Notes under the pieces: generated by a model | The model's database searches: none | The model's input: only the letters and a program-made list of their open reading frames with translations | What the model was told of the DNA's origin: nothing | Assembly: GCA_026874595.1 (NCBI GenBank) | Contig: CM049318.1 | Location: 8,596,741 to 8,660,740 of the forward strand | Length of the DNA stretch: 64,000 bases | Origin: Sipunculus nudus | Taxonomy: Eukaryota > Annelida > Sipuncula > Golfingiida > Sipunculidae | Direction: 5' to 3' | Position numbers and translations under genes: made by a program | Shown: piece by piece, positions 20,741-32,699 of the stretch | Numbering within the stretch: position 1 is the first letter of the stretch | How the letters are laid out: each line of letters starts with the position of its first letter

Positions 20741-22683
20741 ACAAATAAGACAAATATGTGGATATAGAGGAGTAACAATTAATTGAATAATTCATACATT
20801 GAATTCGAACCTCTCGATTAAATTGTTGGAGATTCTAACATCCTAATCGATTAGTTTCGAATAATATTTTATGCGAGGACCAAAATCAAAATCCAAAACT
20901 CAAAACTGTCCACTTTGACGGAAAACATAACGACGTCGGTAATATTTATTGCATATGTGCTTAGTATAATGATCAAACTCGTGCCGGTAAAGCACCCATT
21001 CGCATAGAAACGAAAATGGTGGAGATAATCGGCGGGCCAGACTATATTTTTCTCTTCCTTATTAAAATCATCCATTGTGGTAAAATAGAAAGTATTATTT
21101 ACAAGAAAGACTGAATTTTAGGAATGAATCGAAAACCGAATTCCTGGTAAATAGTCGATCAATTGTATCGATTCAAAGTTTAGGTGAAAAGCTAATCGAA
21201 ATATATATATACACATGGCCCTAGCACAGAGGAGAATACAGCCCTGAATAATTAAAATATTTAAAAAAGTGATAAATTAGTATTTTAGTTAACAATTTGA
21301 GTTTAGAGGACTTTGTTTAACAAACCTAGTCTCATGGTTAGATCAATAGAAACTAATGAATAATGGAAATATTTGAATATTCATTATTTGAACACAAATA
21401 TTATTTTATAATTTTTTTCTAATGAATGCATACCCAACTAGTAAAAATTTGTATGCACCAGTAATGCTGGTAATTTAGCCTTAGGTCAATATTTCTCTAT
21501 TTAAAAGGCAGTTTCCATTTCGTCTAACCTCTTCCGACATTAGCTGACTCCCTGATGCTCATTTTCTGATGCTTGAATGCTTGAACTTTGGTCCAGCGTT
21601 ACACCGTGCCTATATCACGTCGTTCGTTATTTGTCAACATGTTTGTCGCTCGATTAAACTTGCGTTTTAAAAAAAAAAACAGAAATGTCAAAAGCACAAG
21701 ACTTAGCACGTATGACACAAATCTTATAGGGCAAAGGTTTATTTTGTAAGAATCAATTTCTTCTTGGAACGGGAATCAGGCCAAGAAGTTAAAATAAATT
21801 ACCGCGTTGACGTCAGCTTGCCCAGGTAAACATCGTTATTGTCTTACGTTTATATCGAGACTTATGTTATTGCTTAGGTAGCTAAATCAGCCCAGCTGTG
21901 GTCGTTCTTAACAATACCATGAACATACAACATTTGATAGGGCAGATAAATAAATATAGGTCTTACAGTAAATCAATTTCGTGAGATTCGAGCAACTGAT
22001 TAAGTTTTTTTTATACAAACCATGTTGTGAGACTTGTTAAGCGGGTAAATTTAGGTTAAATTGCAAATTGATCTTGCTGGTTGTCAATCATGGTAAACAA
22101 GTTTCTGGATCAACATAACCTTTAAACAGAGAGTCAAAATGTGGAAAACAACCAAATCTGACCTAATTTATGTCTTTTCAAAACAGTCGCTATTTGCGGA
22201 TACGGCATCGAATTACGGTAGATGTATAAACGAATAACAGTTTAATACCAGGTAAACAATCGATTAAAATGAATTGTTGACGTTCTTTATCATGAATCAT
22301 TCCTTTGTTTATTCTAACCTTTTGAAGAAATGGGAAAAACAGTAATAAGGAACCTTTTAATGTTTATCGTGAAACACAAAACAGTTTAACGTGATTGCGG
22401 TTTTCATTGGAAGTCCGCGGTCGCTACACAACATGGGCTTAAATGTTTTCGCCAGGCCATCTTTGAACATGTTTGTAAACATGAAGGTTTTATTTTTATA
22501 AACAGTGTGTGATTTACTGTGAACATCCTGTATTATAAATGAAGAAATCTCATATCTTAAGTGATTGCATTATTTCACTTGAGTTAATTTTGAGGAAATC
22601 ATTTAGCTAAGACCATCACGGAGATAATTTAGGACCCCCACCGGGATACAGCGTTATCCGTAACCTGTTGCTTCTATTCATTT
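20741..22683. other. AT-rich DNA, no gene seen
   Basis: A perfect CRE octamer lies at 21808-21815. Frames are short. No repeat or gene was recognised. Confidence 0.4.
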
Positions 22684-22958
22684 TTTGAGGAGGTAACCAG
22701 TCTGAATTTTTAACACTGGCTTAACCAGGCACTACGCACATCTCAAGAACTCCATTCCGGTTTCGGACTTCGTGACCCGGCGGAAACTCATGATTAGCCT
22801 GGCGTCAACCCGCCCTGTGTACCGCACCTGCCGATACTAGGTGTGCAACACCGAGGAACCCCGAAAGGTGCACTCGTTTGTGGGTGAAAAACGACTGTGG
22901 GATAACGTCTCCCAATTAAGCTTACAGAGCTCTCACCCTTTGTTGTGGCCGGCCAGAT
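22684..22958 (-). mobile_element. tRNA-derived SINE, copy 2
   Basis: On the - strand it reads, in the same order as copy 1, a head with GGGTGAGAGC, then CCCACAAACGAG, CTTTCGGGGTTCCTCGGTGTT, GGTTGACGCCAG and ACCGGAATGGA. Divergence from copy 1 is substantial, so both are old. The body similarity extends well past the tRNA-like head, so they are one SINE family and not two unrelated tRNA pseudogenes. Confidence 0.7.
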
Positions 22959-23254
22959 CTTACCAGAATTTTTAATAGGCCAGCCGAAAACCGATCACCA
23001 TAAATCATCCTGTTAACCCAAAACTCCATTTAGAACTAGATGGTAGTCAGAGACTATATGTAATCCTCCCTCAGGTTCGTTATAAAACCATGACGTGTGC
23101 TACACAGATTAATATGTGTCTGCTTCATTAACCAAAAGTTGGCTAACAAGTTGAACCTGCTTGCCAGAACACAAACAGCCCTTATAATACTAGTGAATGG
23201 ATCTGTCCATCGGCCTGGATAAACCTATTGCCTTATCTCATAGTGGTTAAGAAA
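22959..23254. other. No feature recognised
   Basis: Nothing supportable between the SINE and the next MITE. Confidence 0.4.
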
Positions 23255-23430
23255 AAGAAGCGGATCCAGGGGAGAGGATCAGGGGATCCCCTTTTTTTAG
23301 CAGCCGCAATCTTTTTAAGGTTTTCAGACCAATTTGTGCAGCCGGGATCCCCTCCCCATCCGGACCGTGGGATCCATTTTAAGGTTTTGTCATTAGTTCT
23401 CCTTTTCCTAAATCCTGAATCCACCCTTGG
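23255..23430. mobile_element. hAT-like MITE (GGCGGATCCAGG family), copy 3
   Basis: Left end AGAAGCGGATCCAGGGG and right end CTAAATCCTGAATCCACCCTT form an imperfect inverted pair. The interior shares TTTTTAAGG and TTCAGAC with copy 2 at 1805-2010. Short, non-coding. Confidence 0.6.
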
Positions 23431-23576
23431 GAACCATAAAGTTTTTTGAGTAGGTTTAACCGCTCAAATAATCTTCTTTAAATTGCGTAAGTAATCAAAA
23501 ATACATGAGTATATATTTAAGCTTCCCTTTTCTTTGTTTTGTGTATCAATACTATCAGTAATGGAGTCGAGTCAAC

Positions 23577-23702
23577 ACTGTCCGAGTTCGAGTGCTTGTC
23601 CGAGTCCGACCCGCTCGAGTCCAAGTCCATCAGGTTCGAGTCCAAGCCAAACCTCCTCGAGTCCGAGTCTTTGAAACCCGAGTCCAAGTCCGAGTCCATT
23701 AT
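23577..23702. repeat. Degenerate hexamer tract (CGAGTC)n
   Basis: CGAGTCCGAGTC and CGAGTCCAAGTC units recur in about 125 bases with short interruptions. On the - strand the tract encodes a run of Asp-Ser with Leu and Gly, which is a product of the hexamer and not evidence of a gene. Confidence 0.85.
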
Positions 23703-23857
23703 AAATCTCCTTACTGAAAAAAAATGAAACGGGGAAACTGGTGATCATCCTATGTTTTTTATGTTAATTTATACACACATTTTTACCTGAGTGTGTTATT
23801 TCATTTATCTCCCCATACAGAGCTAAATATTGGTAATCTGTAGTCTTTTCAATATTC

Positions 23858-24140
23858 TGTTAGTAGTTCACACATGTATATAACTTTGGCCTGGAACTTT
23901 TTATACTGTCTCCTTTGTATAAAAAAATATCCGGGAAAAACATGCGTGCACTGGCACCGGCACTGACTACACGTGTTCTGTTTGGGAGAGTCGCCCAAAT
24001 TATGCAAATATTGCGTTTGAAAAGTGATTGACTTTTTACTTTGCGACGGGAACTTGATTGGTTGCTCGCAACGACTTTGCTTAATACTGGCTTTCATTCA
24101 TTGAATGAATATTCGATTATGGTCACATAGAGGTGGTGTT
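23858..24140 (-). repeat. Dispersed repeat R1, copy 2
   Basis: Reverse-complement relative of 375-655; shared blocks include ATATTCATTCAATGAAT, GCGAGCAACCAATCAAG, TTTGCATAATTTGGGC, CTCCCAAACAGAACAC and TTCCAGGCCAAAG. Confidence 0.7.
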
Positions 24141-24215
24141 TAGGCCAATATGTCGCATATATACTTGACCAAAGCCTATCCACCCATGCTGAGTAGTTAT
24201 AAATATTTATTATAA

Positions 24216-24360
24216 ACTTTATTTTACATGGTTTGTACAACTAGTTATAATAACTAATACGAGGCACCCTCCATGGCTCGGATTTTGGCGCTCGGTAGGC
24301 GGGAAAGGTGGAGGAAACCGGAGGACCCGGAGAAAACCACCGACCTAGGAGGACCGAGCG
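24216..24360 (+). repeat. Dispersed repeat R2, copy 2
   Basis: Relative of 5887-6012: TTTATTTTACATGGTTTGTAC, GAGGCACCCTCCATGG, then GGTGGAGGAAACCGGAGGAC. This copy is slightly longer at the 3' side (GAGAAAACCACCGACC), suggesting the first copy is truncated or more diverged there. Confidence 0.65.
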
Positions 24361-25243
24361 ATTAACGACTCAATTGTTTCACACCATACAGTTATAACAC
24401 TGTTATAACGCCTCCTCTTTTAATTAATAATAGAGTTACAAGATGAATCAGGAATTGTTTCACTTGAATAGTACACACTTTTATCTACAGCAACAATGCT
24501 TCATTTAATGCATTAAACCGAATAAACTACTTTTCATAATAATGTTCATGTTGTGATTAAAGGCAATTTATGATTGGCTTATTTACATCAACAATGATTA
24601 AGTAATGAGCTGAGTATAAATTTATCCTATTCCAATATGGTATTTTTGTTGTTGTTTTATTCAATATAGAATTTTGTTTTGAAATTTGTATTTAATACGT
24701 TCAGAATAAAAAAAAGAATATCTACTTCCAGTAACAATATCAATATTATGAATTAATTCAATATATAATATTGAATAAACATATTTACTTAAAAATTCTT
24801 TATTTAATTAAAATTGGCACCTCACATGCTTGTTAGACATGCATTATGACACAGAACCCTTTGGTACAATTGCCAATCGTACAAGTACAGATCCCATAAA
24901 TTCTATAGAAAAGGTACGTGAATAGCTGACCTTAACTAAGATTACACAGCTATTAACATAAATTTTCATTTCACTGTGGAAAATACAGGTTTCCTCGTAA
25001 TTTAATAAACAGAACCGAGAATGAGATTCCAGGAGGTACTAAAATACATGTCAGATGCATTCGTGTTTAAAACAGTACAACCATAATACACTCACTTCAC
25101 CATAAATCACAATTATAGACATGACTTTAAAGTTTTCTGGAAAATGTAATAAAGGTTAAGAATCACGATTTCCGAGAAAATCATTAAAAAAAACTTGTGC
25201 AGGTTTAAGTGTGCATGCTTACGTCCAGCCGATATTCGTTTGA
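24361..25243. other. AT-rich DNA, no gene seen
   Basis: No supportable feature. Confidence 0.4.
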
Positions 25244-25346
25244 GTAAACAAACACTTCCAGCTTATTGACGTGGAATTCCTAGAAATCTCATTCTGAAAA
25301 CTCCTTTCCTAAACAATCAGTCGGTTTTCCTGGAAGTGTTGTTTAC
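25244..25346. repeat. Inverted repeat, 17-18 bp arms
   Basis: GTAAACAAACACTTCCAG at 25244-25261 pairs with CTGGAAGTGTTGTTTAC at 25330-25346, differing only by one extra A. The 68-bp spacer does not pair clearly. It could be a tiny MITE, a hairpin, or a binding-site pair. Confidence 0.6.
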
Positions 25347-26329
25347 GGTATCTGGTTACTTTTCTTTATCATGTTGATCGTGATGGAATATAGAAATTAC
25401 CGGGGAATCAAAAGATGTTTTCGACAACGTATTGATTGATTTTGGTTTAGTTAGCCGTCATACTAGAAAGAAACTATTGGGACCGATGTTCTGCACATGT
25501 TCTTGGCTCACGTCTCTGCTCGGTGACCTATGCCGTCTCCGTCGTCACTACGATAAACATCTTCCAAATCTGACGTATATACTGGTCGATGAAGAAATGT
25601 CTATTGTGATTGATTAGTAAATCTTGACATTTCAGATAGAACCCTGAATCATAATCATCTAGAGGGCATCCAATAGAGCGCAGTATAGCATACTGCATCC
25701 GCTCCTGTAATATGGCTCCACCCAAACTCGATTCCCCGGAACACAAACAATGGACCAGTGTATAGGTAATCGTGTTGACATCTTGTTTCAACCGTAAAGG
25801 AGACGGTGAATTGGCAAGGGTGACTTGAAACCAGATGGACTGACTTACGGCGCACGTGCTATTCTATCAAATGCATTTATATGTGAAAACAGCTTCCTTC
25901 AAGGGTGCTTTCTTTAAATCCGGATCCTTATCAAATCCGAAGAATTCTTCTTTGGTCCTTTATACATATCTGCTAAGTTTCTTAGTTTTTTGGTAATCCT
26001 GGTGACAGAAAAACCAACAAACTATCGACCTTTCCCGAGCAAGCTATTTTTTGGGAATCGCCTGTGATACTTATTTAATGAAAAGAAAATTACTGCACCG
26101 ACGAAAGCCAAAACAGACACTGGATGAATGGTCAAAAGAGTCATGCATGCAATTGCGTTAACACAAACCAGCACCATATGGCGGCCCTTGCCTAATTAGT
26201 GTACAAACAATGCTCTAGCTGGCCCTTGAGTAATGTAGAATTAAATAAAGGTGGGGTATATAGTCTGATATCAACGGCGAGGCTATTTTCCAGAGCATGA
26301 TTTTTTCAAGGCTTTCTCGAGAAATTCGG
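25347..26329. other. No gene recognised
   Basis: Frames up to 87 codons lie on both strands around 25430-25860 with no recognisable domain. No repeats seen. Confidence 0.35.
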
Positions 26330-26410
26330 TTGTACGGTCTAGTGGAACCTCTTTTAAAGACCACCTGTCTATAATGACCTGCCGTCTGAGATAGGCCTGG
26401 AGTGAAGCGA
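26330..26410. mobile_element. Possible pogo/Tigger-like end
   Basis: TCTAGTGGAACCTCTTTTAAA then GACCACC resembles the left ends of the pogo-like elements at 20065 and 56918. Only one end is visible. Confidence 0.25.
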
Positions 26411-26639
26411 AAGCAATCACATCAGTTAAAACTCATTCCCTAATGAGACCACATATCAATTAAGATTCACGGTCTTATTACACAAACTTTACTATATACA
26501 CAAACTTAGTCACGTATATAAAATAGTTATGTCCTCATTATCATCCTTTACTGTAAAACTGTTTTGTATAACTAAAACTACAACTAAAAATATTGAACAA
26601 GAGTCGTTGGAAAATCTGCATGTTTCAGAGAATAATTGC

Positions 26640-26720
26640 CTACGTCAATAACTATCGGTATATCGCGATACAGTTTTCAGATTTCGGTATTTTTCGATAT
26701 TTTTTTTACGAATCTGAAAC
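26640..26720. mobile_element. AT/CG palindromic transposon end, left candidate
   Basis: CGGTATATCGCGATACAG and CGGTATTTTTCGATATT echo sequence at 27965-28040 read on the other strand (GTACCGCGATATTTTCA) and the patch at 28495-28640. These GATATCGCGATA-rich ends recall some hAT elements, but the pairing is weak. Confidence 0.3.
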
Positions 26721-26983
26721 TAATTTTTTTGTAGTAAAAAACAAAATGTATGTTGTTATTTTATACATCTCAATGGATTAGGATTAATTACAGGTTTAAA
26801 GTGAAAGTGCCTTCGTGTCTTTACACGTTTGGAAGGAAATGATCAATTAGCCCCAACCCCTAAGGCCTGTCCCAGGAAGTTTGCATGTCTGCTCGATGAA
26901 ATATTTCTGCACGAGATATTTATCCATTCAATATGGTCAGTACTGAATATGTAGATAATAGTGAATCATTCTTATATATTCTC

Positions 26984-27700
26984 TCCTAACAACCATCAGA
27001 TATCTGGGTAGTATAATTGATGACACATACACCTTCGAAACTAATGTGGCAAACATTTACAAAAAGGCAAACATGAGAATGTTCTTCATGAGAAAACTAC
27101 ACAAAATGAAAGTGGACACAAATATAATGGAATTTTTCTACATGTCAGTAATACAGTCTGTATTCACATTTTTTATTGCAGGTTGGTTTGGGTATTGCAG
27201 TGTCCCTTAAAAAAACTTGAAAGAATTGTTTCTTTGAATGGAAAGTTGGGAAAAAGGAATGCAAAAATTAATGTAGTATGAGCTCTACTGTTGCAGTGTC
27301 ACATGGACAGCAAAGGCTATCATGGCCGATCCCTCTCATGCGCTAATAAGCTTATATAACACCCTAGGGTCGGGTAAAAGGCTAAGAGCCGTATGGTGCC
27401 GAAAAGAATGATATAGCGGATCAGACTTCATACCAATGTGAAAGCTACTGTGATATAATGTGAAATATTCCTTTATCTATTTATTCATTTATGTATTTAT
27501 TTTAGGTGTCGGAAAGATCCTCTGTTATATGAAAAATGTCTGTGAATTGCTTTAACTTATGTGTTATTATGTATTGATATATATTCTTAGTTACATGTAC
27601 AAATCCTGTGCTGTGCTTACCACCTGTGCTTTAATTGCTTGCAATCAAAATTTATGCTGCATGACCAATAGAGGCTTATCTTGTCTTATCTTATCTTATG
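26984..27700 (+). mobile_element. LINE fragment: end of reverse transcriptase and 3' UTR
   Basis: A continuous frame from 26983 to 27209 encodes RYLGSIIDD, then IYKKANMRMFFMRKL, KVDTNIMEFFYMSVIQSV and AGWFGY before a stop. This pattern (YLG..ID, YKKA..R, FLRKL, VD..I...FY.S.I.S, .WFG) is well known from the end of non-LTR retrotransposon reverse transcriptases. Downstream remnants in broken frames continue to a short TCTTATCTTATCTTATC-like tail at about 27678-27699, typical of the LINE 3' end. The fragment is 5'-truncated and dead. Clade (CR1/L2/Rex-like) cannot be fixed by eye. Confidence 0.75.
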
Positions 27701-28432
27701 ATAACTGCATTAAGATCTAGTGTCAAGTTACGATACTATTGTTTAAGAACGGTAGTCTTGCGATGCGGTACACGGCTGAGATTGTACATATGAATGTATT
27801 TAGTATACTAGTGAGTAATAGTGCCATATTTGGTGTTTGAAATAAACTGATCTGCAAAACATTATTTCTCACACTTATGAGGATAAAGAATGATAAATAA
27901 TTATAATATTATTAGGTATATAAATATATTTATAAAAAACAAACTCGTTTCCTATCAATAATACAATGAAAATATCGCGGTACACCACCTTATATAGCAA
28001 CATATTGCAATATGAAATTTGAAGGCGATACCAAGTCCTATCAGTTGCTAGTATTTTTTAGTTTCTTGGTGGTAAAAAGTAAATAAACTAAAGTATACTA
28101 AAATAGCTAAAGTCGATTAAATTCAACATATAGGATATTTGTATCTAACCCGTAGGTTCTGTTAACATGCTTATTTCCGAAGGAAAGGGAAACTTCGGGG
28201 GATATGGGGCGCCACCTGGTGAAGGTACGTTGTAATATTTAAACCATTAGTTTAGTCTTCCTAGGGTTTCATTTTTTACATGTAACTGTATTCTTATAAT
28301 ACATTTTCCTCTTGCAATTTATAACCTACATAATAGACTTCCGTACAAAAATCTAAGGTTGCTTTTAGGGAAATTTTTTAGCTGAAGTACAGTCTTCTTT
28401 CTTTTTCCAAGCTTCAGTAGATCTTATTTTTA

Positions 28433-28435
<3 letters not shown>
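27701..28435. other. AT-rich DNA, no gene seen
   Basis: Includes the possible right-hand transposon end at 27965-28040 discussed with 26640-26720. Nothing else supportable. Confidence 0.4.

Positions 28436-28487
<52 letters not shown>
28436..28487. repeat. Microsatellite (TA)n
   Basis: About 26 TA units, immediately followed by GGGGTGGACGGATATACC, which resembles a transposon end. Confidence 0.95.
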
Positions 28488-28494
<7 letters not shown>

Positions 28495-28886
28495 GGTGGA
28501 CGGATATACCAATACCTGTGATATGCACAGTCGATAACCGATATGCTTTGCATGCTGTATTGAGGAAACATAACGGCCTGTTTTATTTGTTTGAAAACTT
28601 CGTATCGTCATGACGTATCGGGTATCGCTTTAAGTGTATTGCTTCACGTATTGACCAATAACAAACTCTATGCTGTTTGTTAATGGAAAACACCTTTTAA
28701 GTACACAATAATCATTCTTTTTCCACACTCTTTCAAAGCTGGAAACCACCTGACTTTATATGTGACGATGATGCAATCAAGCTTCTAATGTTTGTATCGT
28801 TTTTTATAAAATATGTTTAACGAAAATGACGTTGCCTTTGTTTACTACAGCCTATACACACAGCCATACATACATACATACATAAA

Positions 28887-28888
<2 letters not shown>

Positions 28889-28960
<72 letters not shown>
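28889..28960. repeat. Microsatellite (TA)n
   Basis: About 36 TA units, the longest TA array in the window, preceded by a short CATA array. Confidence 0.95.
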
Positions 28961-28962
<2 letters not shown>

Positions 28963-30029
28963 CAATAAAAGACAAAAATGCGCACAAGATTGCCAACCAT
29001 GCGCTTTCATTTGTTTGATAATTGAAGCAAACAGACAGACTCATATACACACCGGGTCAGAGTGACATACATACAGTAACACAGACATACAAATCAGAAA
29101 AAAAATTGCATAAACAGTCATGACACCATAGTCACGGGAAAAAATAACGAAAACACAAGAACGACTGATAAATACACAGACAACTGGTGGAGAGACAAAC
29201 AGACATAGAAGCGAGAGTAAAATATATACAAATATATGAGAGATTAAGAGACAAGCACAGAAAAAAAACCAACATTTATAATGACAGACAGATAAAAAGG
29301 AACATCAAAAGGTTTCCAAAATTTCCTTGAAATGCATACACGTCTTACCTTAGTAACGAGTAGAGCGGGAATCGAGGCTGACTCGGTTCCTAAAATAGAA
29401 ACATGATGTCACTGTCTGGTAACCGCGCCTGGTAACTACGCCGTCATCATCAGTGGTCAATAAATAGTATCAAAAGGCGTACTCGAGGACTCGAGGCCGA
29501 GTTAATCAAACCGAATATTAATTTCGGAAAGTTCTCTTTTTAGTCCTGAATTTTAAAATTTAAGTACAAATTGATTTAACAATTTAAGTTATTCATGACC
29601 ATGTCTGCAAATCTATTTTGTTTCTTATCTTCATAATTAAGGTATTCTAGACAAAGAACTTTATAATTTTATAATTTTAGCACAATTGAATAAAAGAGTT
29701 TAATTTAGTTACTCAAAATAATGCCTACAAATCAACTTTGCTTGTTACTAACATAAATAAGGCATTCTAAAACAATGAACATTGTAGAACCAGTTTTTAT
29801 TTAAAACCATTATATCTTCTTCTATGCGAGCAACGTTATGGATAATAAATAATAAAAAAAAGACGTTTAAATTCCCGTTTTGATTTTTTTTAATTGTTAC
29901 TCTGTACATTGTTGTCATGGTAAGGAGACCTCGTTTCTGGTAATAACTATCGAGTGCTTGGGTCCAAAACTCGGTTCCATTCATGTTCCATGAATTTGTC
30001 TTTAGTGGATGGCACGGCGATTGGTGTGT
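28961..30029. other. Purine-rich then AT-rich DNA, no gene seen
   Basis: 29040-29330 is A-rich with loosely recurring ACAGACAGA words. A 105-codon frame on - at 29748-30065 shows no recognised motif and runs into the minisatellite. Confidence 0.4.
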
Positions 30030-30546
30030 TTTAGCTGTGAGTAATATGACTGCAATGAAAGGCACATCTTATGGTGTTTTTAAGCTGTGGGGATTATGCC
30101 TACAGTGAAAGGCACAGCTGATGGTATTTTTCTTTAGCTGTGGGGAATATGCCTACAATGAAACGCACAGCTGATAGTGTTTTTTAAGCTGTGGGGAATA
30201 TGCCTACAGTAAAAGGCACAGATGATGGTATTTTTTTTTAGCTGTAGGGAATATGCCTAAAATGAAAGGCACGGCTGATGGTGTTTTTTTAAGCTGTGGG
30301 GATTTTGCCTTCAGTGAAAGGCACAGCTGATGGTATTTTTCTTTAGCTGTGGGGAATATGCCTACAGTTAAAGGCAGGGTTGATGGTGTTATTTAAGCTG
30401 TTGGGAATATGCCTACAGTGAAAGGCACAGCTGATGGTATTTTTCTTTAGCCGTGAGGAATATGGCTACAGTGAAAGGCACGGCTGATGGTATTTTACAT
30501 TAGCTGTGGGGAATATGGCTACAGTGAAAGGCACGGCTGATGGTGT
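30030..30546. repeat. 52-bp minisatellite, about 10 copies
   Basis: Unit core: AGCTGTGGGGAATATGCCTAC, AGTGAAAGGCACAGCTGATGG, then a T-rich spacer. Copies start near 30033, 30084, 30136, 30188, 30240, 30292, 30346, 30397, 30449 and 30502. Spacers partly alternate between GGTGTTTTTTAAG and GGTATTTTTCTTTAG, hinting at a dimeric (about 104-bp) higher-order unit. Non-coding. Confidence 0.9.
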
Positions 30547-30897
30547 CAGTGCTGATCAGTCATATTGTTGGTTACCAAATACTTGTGGCACCTACAGTTG
30601 CCGTTATGTTAAGGCAAACAGTTACTTTCCATTGGATAAACATTTGACGTTTCACGGATAAATAAAATCTCATTTACCTATAAATCTCCAACTTTAATCT
30701 GTAAATTCACACTTAACATTTCTCGGCAATACTTGCAAAGGTGAAGATCAACCCATTGATCCTTGGTAACCTTGCATCTAATACAATTTGTTGTCTCACA
30801 TTTTATTGCTTTTTTTTCAACGCTTTCAGTTACTGAAGGTTGCGACAAAGCACATCAAATAAATAGTTTCAAGTAATCAGCAATATTCAAGTAACCA

Positions 30898-31045
30898 GAA
30901 CGGCTTCTGTTGCTCAAGGCCAGGATAACAGGGTATAAGCTCCTGTCACGTAGTCCCAAAGAAATATGGAATTCTGCAGATGTTCATAGTAATAGTTAAG
31001 CAAGCATTACAAAAATGGAAGCTGTAAACTTCACCCAAACCCCCC
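30898..31045 (+). mobile_element. tRNA-derived SINE, copy 3 (internally deleted)
   Basis: GAACGGCTTCTGT resembles the head start of copy 1 (GACCGGCTTCTGT), then the sequence jumps to GGCCAGGATAACAGGGTAT, TCCTGTCACGTAGTCC, CATAGTAATAGTTAAGCAAG and CATTACAAAAATGGAAGC, matching the 3' half of copy 1. The middle of the SINE is missing. A C14 run follows at 31040-31053. Confidence 0.55.
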
Positions 31046-31053
31046 CCCCCCCC

Positions 31054-32699
31054 GCAAAAAAAAATCAGAAATATGTACATTTGCCTATCAATGCCTGATA
31101 AACATAAAGTTAGAAGAATTTATTTATTTATGTTTGCGAATATATTTGCAGACATTCTTGCAAAATTATCGCCCAATAGGCATATGGATTTGAAGAATAA
31201 CAGATGCATGAAGGTGGGAGTTACTATATATCGCCAATAATGGTAGAATCTGATATGATTCAACATATACTTAAATATCACAGAGGTCATGCCATCTTTA
31301 TGAGTGTGTTTTATTTCATTTTTGATACTTCGGATTATTTTGGTTATCGGTTGAAGTTCGCTTATAAACAAAAGTCGGGTTACCAATTATCGAGACTTCA
31401 TATATGTTATTTTCACATAATAATGTTCCTCATGAAAAGTAAATCAACAGATATAAACCTTTCCAACTTAAAAATGGTTCAATTTGACCTAAAATTACTG
31501 ATTTTAGTGTACACAAGCCTTCATTGTGAAAGTGTGAATTGTTGTAGGTACAAGATCCGAGGACAGAAGTGCAAAGATTAGCCTATTGGTACCAGAAATT
31601 CCTATGCTATCCAAATAATTCTGTCACCAAAATTATGCTATTTCTCTTTTTTGGTAAACCCATAAGACATTCCAAATATTTCTAGTATAAAAAAATTTAC
31701 ATCACCTCCACATATTATCAAAGAAATCTTATTTAAAAACTCATTTGAATTATGGGCAATTAATGTGAACTTTTTAGTTTGTTAATTCATTCTTCCTGTT
31801 CCAGCAGATGAATATTAACAAAAGGAGGATGTTTTGTGAAGTTGTACACACTGAGTAATTTTTTAAAATTGTAGAATACATATCTTAGGAAATTATTTGC
31901 TACAATTATTAAGTAAGAAGATTTCCTCTACTTATGATCTTGTCAAGCAAGTGATCTTTTATGTTTGCTTATTAGATGATGGGTTTACGATTTGTCTATT
32001 ATAATGATCACCTGCAAGCAAAGGGTTTAAAGAATTAAAAAATAATTGGTTTCGTTCTTTGATTTATTTGTGGGTTTTCCTGTTCAACGTTTTAATACCA
32101 AAGCATTTTGGAACCAAAAAGTGAAGACAAACCATTTTAATAATGAATACAATACTGTGGCAAGTTTTTAATGTATAAAAATCCCTATTTTACCCCACAC
32201 ACAATCAAAACATTTGGGGGTATATATACCCCATCCCGGGATCTAAGCCTACGTTGACTAAACTTTTAGATATGATTTTCGTAGTTAATGTGGAAAACAT
32301 GGAGAGGAACTGGGTGTTTTCCTTCTGAGGTATTTGTTTTTTTAGCTCCTCTCAGGTGTCAGTTTGTTATTGTGTATATTAAGGGTATACACGTTATATA
32401 TATTGCTATATTTGCTATTTGGCCTTAAACACCTCAGATATGTTTGTAATTTTAAGTCAAATATATTAACTTTTCTTAAGGACAGTGGGACCCTGCATGG
32501 CAGATATAAACCGAAATTGGAGGATTTTAGCTGGACCAAACAATTAAAAAATGTTTTAGATAATATACTTAAAACTATTATTATTATGCATTCTATGGCT
32601 TTGTACACAATTAATCATTTTGTAATGTGTAAATTCATAAAAGGTCGTTAAAAGTAAAATAAAATCTAGATGATGCCATCATTATTTTATTAAGCAGCA
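31054..32699. other. AT-rich DNA, no gene seen
   Basis: A 125-codon + frame (31204-31581) and frames on both strands at 32342-32651 have no recognisable domain, codon pattern or splice context; I do not call them genes. Confidence 0.35.

Noticed and set aside
23517-23727. Asp-Ser repeat protein
   Set aside because: It is the translation of the degenerate CGAGTC hexamer tract, with no conserved flanking sequence.
28414-29050. Tyr/Ile-repeat proteins
   Set aside because: Translations of TA microsatellites.
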